A stretch of DNA of 64,000 bases from Benincasa hispida (Eukaryota; Streptophyta; Magnoliopsida; Cucurbitales; Cucurbitaceae), in the NCBI RefSeq assembly GCF_009727055.1, contig NC_052357.1, positions 82,527,086 to 82,591,085 of the forward strand, in the 5' to 3' direction. This document shows, piece after piece, positions 58,001 to 64,000 of this stretch (positions within the stretch are counted from its first letter, which is position 1; every line of letters starts with the position of its first letter). Position numbers and translations under genes: made by a program. Below the pieces are notes generated by a model that had not been told where the DNA came from, did not search any database, and saw only the letters and a program-made list of their open reading frames with translations.

Positions 58001-58830
58001 GTTTGTTAACCATTTCGCAGGAGAGTTATGTGCATAAACTGCTTGAGAAGTATAATATGTCTGGTTGTAAGGCAGTTTCGACACCCTTAGCATCTCATTT
58101 TAGGCTTTCTTCATCTCAATGTCCTGTTACTGAATAAGAAAGGTTAGAGATTGCTAATATTCCCTATTGTAATGCTGTTGGAAGTATTATGTATTTAATG
58201 ATTTATACTAGGCTTGACTTGGGATATACTATAAGTATGATAAGTAGGTTTATGTCAAATCCTGGGAAGGAGCATTATAATGCAGTTAAATGGGTGCTTC
58301 GATATTTGAAAGGTAGTGCCAGTATATCATTGTGTTTTAGCAGGGATTGTGATAAATCAGCATTGTTGGAAGGCTTCATAGATGCAGATTATGCTGCAGA
58401 CCTTGACAAAAGAAGGTCACTATCAGGTCACATTTTTCGTTTGTTTGGTAATGTGGTCAGTTGGAAGGTTGCTCTACAATCAGTTGTTGCCTTGTCTACT
58501 ACTGAGTCAGAGTATATTTCAGTGGGTGAAGCTGTGAAAGAGGCAGTGTGGTTGAAAAGAATAGTTGGTGAGTTGTTGTCGCAGGAGTTCATTCCTATCG
58601 TCCGTTGTGATAGCCAAAGTGCTATTCATCTTCTGAAGAATCCATCTCATCACGAACGGTCTAAGCATATCGATATCAAATTTCATTTTATCAGAGAAGT
58701 TGTGGCCCAGAAAGATGTTGAACTGGTCAAGGTTCATACAGTTGAGAATTTGTCAGATATGTTAACTAAGGTTCTTCCAGCCCATAGGTTCAAATACCTA
58801 TTAGATGGGCTGAATATTAAATCTGGATGA
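55090..58830 (+). pseudogene. Ty1/copia polyprotein, gag body to RNase H, decayed and lacking gag N-terminus
   Basis: Coding homology begins NTTAELWKKLESLYLTKSL (55093), in the middle of gag, followed by a basic region and zinc knuckle FLCHKEGHLRKNC (about 55535). One TAG at 55690 separates gag from the protease WIMDSGCMFHMTP. GAG-pre-integrase has LAHVSERGLQ after an in-frame stop. Integrase (56260-56800) has IIDDFSRKVWMYLLKQ, YLRTNNGLEF and QQNGLAERFNRT; the second catalytic Asp (normally RTDNG) is Asn. Reverse transcriptase has MDVTTAFLHGELEEVIYM (57600) and LLYVDDMILVSKDY (57850). RNase H has LSTTESEYISVGEAVKEAVW and RSKHIDIKFHFIREVV, ending at 58828-58830. About eight frame changes or stops inactivate it. 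It is better preserved than the copia element at 6440. Confidence 0.9.
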
Positions 58831-59304
58831 TAGAAAGATTGGAGAATCAGCTTGACACCTAAATATTCTTGTTATGAGGGAGATTTGTAGAAAATAACAA
58901 GGTATTTAAGTGGGTTTTATTGGGTTTTTTGGAAATTTAAAGACCCAATGGTATTCTTGTAAATAATGAGCAGTGGCATTTTTGTAATATCCCTTTCTTC
59001 TCCAAAAATAGGGCTGAAAGTCGCAAAGCTGGAGAGAGGGAGCTGCCTGGGTGATTTCGGTGCAGCAGCAGTCGTCTGAAGAATGAGAAGCCGCCTGGGA
59101 CGAAGATTGGAGTTTGGAGCCACCTAGGATGAAGATTGGAGTTCGGATTTCGTCCAACTGTAGGTGGTTCAGTTGGCGTGCATCTACAACGTGCTCAGGT
59201 CGTTTCAGTCAGCGACCGGTTCTGATTTCTTTTGACCGTGGGTGGTTTAGTTGGCGTGCATCCGCTGGTCGGGTGGTTTCAGTCAACGGCCGGTTCTCGC
59301 GTAT

Positions 59305-59405
59305 TTCAGCGGTTGGTTCTCGACTGGTTTAAATCCTGTCTCTTATACACATCTAGATGTGTATAAGAGACAGGTTCAGCGGTTGGTTCTCGACTGGTTT
59401 AAATC
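59305..59405 (+). repeat. 31-bp direct duplication flanking the adapter
   Basis: TTCAGCGGTTGGTTCTCGAC and the next 11 bases occur at 59305-59335 and again at 59375-59405, on each side of the adapter. This is what results when a mate-pair read is assembled without trimming. Confidence 0.95.
59336..59373. other. Nextera mate-pair junction adapter (sequencing artefact)
   Basis: The 19-bp Tn5 mosaic end CTGTCTCTTATACACATCT (59336-59354) is followed at once by its reverse complement AGATGTGTATAAGAGACAG (59355-59373). This is exactly the circularisation junction of Nextera mate-pair libraries. In translation it gives the well-known contaminant peptide VSYTHLDVYKRQ. It is not a plant sequence. Confidence 0.98.
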
Positions 59406-59799
59406 AGTTCCATTCTGGTGGGTGCCGAGGTCGGGTGTCGTGGTCTGATCTGAGAAGTTCGCCGTGGAGGCTGTTTCTGGTCAGAGGCGAGTAGCACATT
59501 TATTTGGGTTGTTTTGCAGCGGGTTGTTCTCAGTGGTTAGAGGCAACGTTGTGTGCAGATCTCTCTCGGTATCAGTGTATACTGAAATTACAGATTGGTG
59601 AATTTGTTGATTATCTGTAATTTATAAAATTCCTTTATTGCTCATTAATAAATTAATTCAAGCTGGTTCTCAAAGTGGATGTAGACCAAACTGGTCAAAC
59701 CACTATATATCTTGGTGTTCTTTACTGTTTTCATTTTATTTCTGCTGATTGTTTGCGTCCTGTATGGCCATCTAAGTTAGGTTCAGAAACTCTCACAAG

Positions 59800-59811
59800 T
59801 GGTATCAGAGC
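59800..59811 (+). other. Primer-binding site (initiator tRNA-Met type)
   Basis: TGGTATCAGAGC, the usual plant copia primer site complementary to the 3' end of initiator methionine tRNA, lies four bases after the LTR. Confidence 0.9.
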
Positions 59812-59902
59812 TCCAGTTGATCCAAAGAGGTTGTGCGGTAGTGTGTGCTGATATATTCTTTATTCAAGTTTTTTTTTTGAATTAATTTGACGGATGGTTT
59901 CG

Positions 59903-59999
59903 ATGTCTACACGGTTCGAAGTTGTTAAATTTGATGGGAAAGGTGATTTCGGGTTATGGAGGAAAAAGTTTAAGGCTATTCTGGTACAACAAAAGGTCG
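59903..59999 (+). pseudogene. Copia gag N-terminus (first ~33 codons), truncated
   Basis: Following the primer site and a short leader, an ATG at 59903 opens MSTRFEVVKFDGKGDFGLWR and AILVQQKV, the standard start of a copia gag. The match ends at about 59999, where unrelated sequence begins. The part of gag missing between this piece and the gag body at 55090 is roughly 50 codons, so together the two pieces represent almost the whole of one element in permuted order. Confidence 0.8.
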
Positions 60000-60585
60000 T
60001 TATCCCTATCAGCTTGGAATTTGGCTTCAACCAACATAGCATATAAGATGTCTCCATCTTTTCAATGTGAGATGAGATTTTGAATCCTTTATCACATAGG
60101 CTTTATAAGAGGTATAGGTTAATTATTAAAAGCTGGTTTTGTTTTTGAAAAGTATAATGAAGAATGAGAAAGAAGAAAGGGTAAAACTAACCCAGTTTCG
60201 AGTTTGAATGGAAGAGAACCTAAGAATCTAGGCAAATTCTTGACTGGCCAAAATGAAGCGGCTGTGGCGAAGGAGAGAAGCTAAAAAAGATGAAGAAGGA
60301 AAAAAACCAAGAACTGAAAAACGAGAGTGACCAGAGAAGATAGATCAATGTTGACCTATTACATGTTTTTTCTTTTAATTTTTGAAGAACTCACATAAAA
60401 AATATCATCGTTCATAGGACACTAATGGGTGTCAATAGAGCCCAAGAGGTGGTAATGGTGACAAAGTCCTACACTTCAACCTCTTCAGTCTTTTCAACGT
60501 CAATTAATATAGCAGATGAAATAGACTTGTCAATAATAAATGCAAATAATTAATAAGATAAGATATGTAGAAAGACACATCTACC
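60000..60585. other. Spacer without recognised gene
   Basis: Sequence right of the copia junction. 60150-60330 is purine-rich on the plus strand. I see no domain or splice pattern that can be supported. Confidence 0.4.
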
Positions 60586-61364
60586 CTATGAAGCACAGAC
60601 ACAGATACAGCTACACGATACAGATACGATCGGATACGGCGATTCGTCAATTTTTAAAAAACTAAGATATAGATACGTCTAAGGATGCGTCATTTTTTTT
60701 ATATTTTTTTAAATATATATATTTCTAAAAAACGAGAATACTGATATGTTGAAGATACATTTTTTTCTTAAAAAAAACTAGGAAATTTAGCATACAAGTT
60801 AATAACAATAGCACAAAATAGAATACAAACACTGAAATACAATACAAAAAAAAGCAATATCTAAGATGTTGAAGTACAATAGTTAATAAAATGCAATAAA
60901 AAAAGTGACTCATATTGTAAAGAAGAAGAACATGAATATTAGAGAGAGAAGTATGAAGATAAACGTAGAACTTATTGCTAAAGATATCCAAATGGTTTAT
61001 ATTTTGGTGGACTTGTAGGGACTCAAATGTGAAGATGGAGATTAGATGATTCTAGTATAGGGATTGGTCCGTTATTTTTTTTTTCTTTTAGTTTCGGACT
61101 CAAGTAGTGAGCTTTTTAAATAGGTTACCTAATTTTAGATTATGAAAGATTAGATGAGTTACTTGTCTTTTTTCTTAAAAAAAAGTACGCATAGAAATAG
61201 ATATGTCAAATCGCGTGTCAGATACGTATCTGGAAAGTATCTAAAAATAAAAATACGTCAAATCGTGTGTCAGATACGTATCTGAGAAGTATCTGGAAGT
61301 ATCGATATCCAATACATGTCTAATACGGATTCTTTGCCTTACATGAAGTATGTGTGCTTCATAG
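60586..61364. mobile_element. hAT-like non-autonomous element (779 bp) with perfect 8-bp target duplication
   Basis: The ends are CTATGAAGCACA at the left and, read on the other strand, CTATGAAGCACACAT at the right. The 8-bp duplication CATCTACC lies at 60578-60585 and 61365-61372. Eight-base duplications with short terminal inverted repeats are typical of hAT elements. Subterminal parts carry GATACGTATCTG-type palindromes and GATACG repeats, including a 48-bp tandem repeat (GTCAAATCG.GTGTCAGATAC at 61207 and 61257). No coding region is seen. Confidence 0.85.
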
Positions 61365-61372
61365 CATCTACC

Positions 61373-61613
61373 TTTCAAATAAATTAGTGGTCTCCACACA
61401 CACAGGGTTTCTAAACTTTTAAAACATGTCTACTTTAGTCTCTGTTGTCAATAATCTATATAATCTTTAAAGATTAGTGATGTGGCCATTCTCTTTCAGC
61501 ATTTTCACTTTTACCTTCACCCAACAACTTTTTCTCTCTTTCCCATTAGTTTTTTCATCTACAAAGAAAGAAAAAATAAAAATAAAAGTCCATTTATTTT
61601 TTTAAATAAATAA
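61373..61613. other. Spacer between hAT-like element and its inverted partial copy
   Basis: AT-rich sequence without recognisable features; a CT-rich patch lies at 61520-61560. Confidence 0.4.
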
Positions 61614-61707
61614 AAGACCAAACCCTAGAATCATCTCATTTTCATCTTTACATTTGAGTCCCCACAAAGTCCACCAAAATATAAACCAGTTGGATATCTT
61701 CAACAAT
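61614..61707 (-). repeat. Inverted partial copy of the hAT-like element, part 1
   Basis: Read on the minus strand this matches 60980-61071 of the hAT-like element: GATATCCAA.TGGTTTATAT, TTTTGGTGGACTT, GGGACTCAAATGT and GATGATTCTAG. It is separated from part 2 (63903-64000) by the CACTA element. Confidence 0.8.
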
Positions 61708-61784
61708 CATTACAAGAAAAATGAGCTCCCCCAATAACTAAATCGGTCATTGAGAGACAGGGTGTCTCCCGACACCCGCTAAAT

Positions 61785-61872
61785 GGACGTCGGGAGTTCC
61801 TAAGGAACTCCCGATGCCTTAAGCTACTTGTCGGGAATTCCTAAGGAACTCCCGATGCCTTAAGCTACCTAT
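61785..61872 (+). repeat. Subterminal repeats of the CACTA element, two palindromic copies
   Basis: Two copies of a 39- to 41-bp unit, each with CTAAGGAACTCCCGATGCCT and TTAAGCTAC, lie side by side and are themselves partly palindromic. They are likely remains of transposase-binding sites. Confidence 0.75.
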
Positions 61873-62706
61873 CGGATTTGGTTTCCCTTCTTCTTCATTT
61901 TTACCCCTTCTCCTCTATATATTAAAATCCTCACCCACCTCCCGCCCCCCTTCATGCCCGCCGTCCCATTTTCCTTCTCCCTTTACGCCCCCGCCGCCGC
62001 CTGCCCTTTTCCCTTCGCGTCGCCGCCTTCTCCTTCCTCCTTCACCTTGTCGTTCGTCGCTGCCTTCCCCCTTCATTGCTTGCGAGTTTGTTGTTTATTT
62101 TCAAGCTTTCAACAAGGTTCATGCACATCCATCTCATTTATTTTCTCTTATTTTGTATATTAATTTAAGCCATTGTTTTTAATTTCTAGCATGTTGGTAA
62201 TGTTGGTAATATTTAATTTCTAGCATGTTTGTAATGTTGGTAATTAATGTTGCTAATGTTTAATTTCTAGCATGTTGGTAATCTAATGAGAATTATGAAT
62301 TGTGGATTGTGGATGTTATTGTGAATTGAGTTTTTTTTTTTTCCTTTTGATTCTTAAGGTTATGGATTACATAATTTACTATAATAGATGCTATAATTTT
62401 TGCAATTTGGTGGATTATTGTGAATTGTGGATTATGGATGTTACAATTTATGCAATTTGGTGGATTATGGATGTTACAATTTACTTAATTTTGGACTTAG
62501 TTTAGGGGCAAAAAAAATCAATAACATTGGGGGCAAAAAAGTCAATTCACCTATTAGAAATTATTTAAAATTTTAAATTCTCCGAACAAACTTAGAATTG
62601 TTTATTAAATTAATCAAAATTCATGCTTAATAAAGACTTTGTACTTTGTTCTCTAATCCAGATTATTGTTTTGAATTACAATAAAGAATAGATTAAACTA
62701 AGGAAT

Positions 62707-62918
62707 AAGTTATCAGTGGAGTATAGAGAAGGAGTATTCTAGTTTTTAGATATGACAAAGTTTCATGTTAATGATTCCGGACGAATAAGATATCCATGCA
62801 AGAATTGTATGAATTCAATTTGAGAAAAAATAGATATCGTGGAACGACATCTATTAACATATGGAATATCTTCCTCATACTGTGAATGAGTGTATTATGG
62901 GGAGCTAGTAAACTTATC
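62707..62918 (+). pseudogene. CACTA transposase-associated domain fragment (TNPD N-terminus)
   Basis: A single frame reads KLSVEYREGVF, stop, FLDMTKFHVNDSGRIRYPCK, NCMNSI, stop, EKIDIVERHLLTYGISSSYC, stop, VYYGELVN. The pattern (S.EY..GV..F, a C..C pair, then a HL...G....Y..W..HGE-like end) is that of the Transpos_assoc domain at the start of CACTA TNPD/TNP2 transposases. Three stop codons interrupt it and no further transposase sequence follows. It shows that this element derives from an autonomous CACTA element by internal loss. Confidence 0.7.
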
Positions 62919-63902
62919 TAGAGGTTTTGAAAGTCATACAACTCATTCAATACAGAATGTTGAAGTAGATAGTATAGAGGGTAATATTGTGTGGGTGCGT
63001 AGAGTTTAGTTGTAATCGTTTTGGAGTTGAATTTGTAGGTTTTTGTGTGTTGTTTGATGTTCGGGAGGTTTCATGTTTGTCGTGGGGGGTGGGTAGAGTT
63101 TGATTATACTCGTTTTGTCGTTGAACTTGGAGTTTTTGTGTGTAATGTTTATGAAGTTCTAATGTGTTGTGGGGGGTGGGTTGAGATTGGTTTAGATTGT
63201 TTTGGGGAGAAAGTTTGAGTTTTATGTGTGTTCGTTCTTGTTTATGAAATTTATGAAGTTTGGTTGGACGATTATGAAGTTCTACTGTGTTCTTGTTTAT
63301 TTATGAAATTTGGTTGGATGAATATGACATTTGTGGATGTTTTGTTTATGAAATTTGAACGTGCGTTGGATGTTTAAAGATGATAACATTTGGATGTTTT
63401 TGTTTTATTGTAGGATGTTGTTCGGAGATGAAGTTGGACGATTGTTCAAGATGCTATGTTCCAGATGTTGTTTTCTTTTTTGTATTTATTGACGTTGTTT
63501 TCATTTTATTTCTTTTATGTATTTGTGAAAAAAAATTCTTTTATTTAGTATCGACTTTGTTTTATTGTAGGATATTGTAATTTTTCATTTATTTATTATA
63601 GTATGGACTTCGTTTCCTTTGTTTTATTTATTATGTAAATCTGTTTAAGTTGGTTAATTATGTTTTATGAGTTATTCAGATAAAATATAAAAAAAATTAC
63701 AAATTAAAAATTAAAAATATTTAAAAGACAATTTTCAACTAATGAAAAGACATATTTTACTGCATCAGGAGTTCCTCTCCCCACAGATTTTTTCCAACCA
63801 AACTCCCGACAATCCATTATTCGTTAGGAGAGGCTCTTTCGACGCATTTTCAACCCTTTTCCGGTGAATTATGATGTCGGGAGAAGTCGATTTCTTGTAG
63901 TG

Positions 63903-64000
63903 AATTCAATGAAGAAGTTCTTCGTTTATTTTCATACTTCTCCGTCTAATATTCTCATTCTTATTTGTAATATGAGTCACTTTTATATTGCATTTTATTA
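63903..64000 (-). repeat. Inverted partial copy of the hAT-like element, part 2
   Basis: Read on the minus strand from the window edge it matches from 60884 onward: TAATAAAATGCAATA, AGTGACTCATATT, GAGAAGTATGAA and ATAAACG.AGAACTT. The copy continues beyond the window. Confidence 0.8.

Larger units (their letters stand above)
58886..59795 (+). repeat. LTR of the copia element (single copy, between gene end and gag start)
   Basis: The LTR begins TGTAGAAAATAACAAGG after the purine-rich GTTATGAGGGAGATT and ends near GAAACTCTCA. It is followed directly by a primer-binding site, so it has both a 3' LTR's upstream neighbour and a 5' LTR's downstream neighbour. The apparent length of about 910 bp includes roughly 70 bp of artefact (59336-59405: adapter and duplicated bases). 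The true length is thus nearer 840 bp. Confidence 0.8.
61708..63902 (+). mobile_element. CACTA transposon, non-autonomous (2,195 bp), TSD AAT
   Basis: The left end is CATTACAAGAAAAATGAGCT (one change from CACTA) and the right end, read on the other strand, is CACTACAAGAAATCGACTTC. The 3-bp duplications AAT lie at 61705-61707 and 63903-63905. Subterminal repeats with GTCGGGAGTTCC and the palindrome GGGAGTTCCTAAGGAACTCC occur at 61785-61870; matching CCCGAC and TGTCGGGAG motifs lie near the right end. The interior holds direct repeats (AATTTCTAGCATGTTGGTAA, three times at 62179-62285; GGATTATGGATGTTACAATT, twice near 62430-62480) and a decayed transposase N-terminal domain. Confidence 0.9.

Noticed and set aside
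59251..59448. Open reading frame across the LTR containing VSYTHLDVYKRQ
   Set aside because: The peptide is the translation of the Nextera junction adapter, a frequent database contaminant, so the frame is not a gene.
40755..61364. Equal length (779 bp) of the insertion in the LARD-like LTR and of the hAT-like element
   Set aside because: The two sequences do not resemble each other and their target duplications differ (5 versus 8 bp); the equal length is coincidence.

Overview
This is plant nuclear DNA: AT-rich, with GT-AG introns, a 14-exon host gene, and many layers of nested and decayed transposable elements (TEs). The element types, such as Mutator-like (MULE) transposase with plant mobile domain and CACTA protein with Ulp1 protease, point to a dicot. 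The overall style is reminiscent of Cucurbitaceae (cucumber/melon type), but the family assignment is only an inference.

The one clearly intact gene is a serine carboxypeptidase-like (SCPL) gene at 14184-18578, + strand. It reads as 464 aa with all catalytic residues and correct splice phases. Nearly everything else is mobile DNA or non-coding spacer.

Layout. 1-1811: decayed CACTA-type ORF with a C48/Ulp1 protease end. 1815-6437: CACTA element whose cargo is host gene pieces (TraB exons with introns, a SERP/RAMP4 fragment, and a third unidentified exon). 6440-10174: Ty1/copia element truncated in gag, with its 3' LTR. 10175-14183: AT-rich spacer with short GATAGA-type repeats. 14184-18578: SCPL gene. 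19596-26679: two solo LTRs of one family, each with its own 5-bp target-site duplication (TSD); the second contains a nested solo LTR of another family. 27765-35428: MULE with a broken transposase, a broken plant-mobile-domain gene, and a plastid ndhH fragment near its right end. 35429-39790: AT-rich DNA, a 118-bp tandem repeat, and a 64-bp minisatellite region split by a third solo LTR (minus strand). 39790-50829: DUF1985-type pseudogene split by a ~9.8-kb LTR element (40503-50297), which is itself split by a solo LTR (45512-48088) and carries a 779-bp insertion in its 5' LTR. 55090-59999: copia element in circularly permuted order (gag body to RNase H, one LTR, primer site, start of gag). 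60586-61364: hAT-like non-autonomous element with a perfect 8-bp TSD. 61708-63902: second CACTA element, inserted into an inverted copy of part of the hAT-like element.

At 59336-59373 there is an exact Nextera mate-pair junction adapter (two inverted Tn5 mosaic ends), flanked by a 31-bp duplication. This is a library artefact left in the assembly, not biology.

I found no tRNA, rRNA, CRISPR or prokaryote-type operon. The TE genes I could read through all carry stops, frameshifts or lost catalytic residues, so the window looks like a graveyard of nested insertions around one working gene. The most unusual structures are the gene-carrying CACTA, the permuted copia and the MULE/plastid chimera.
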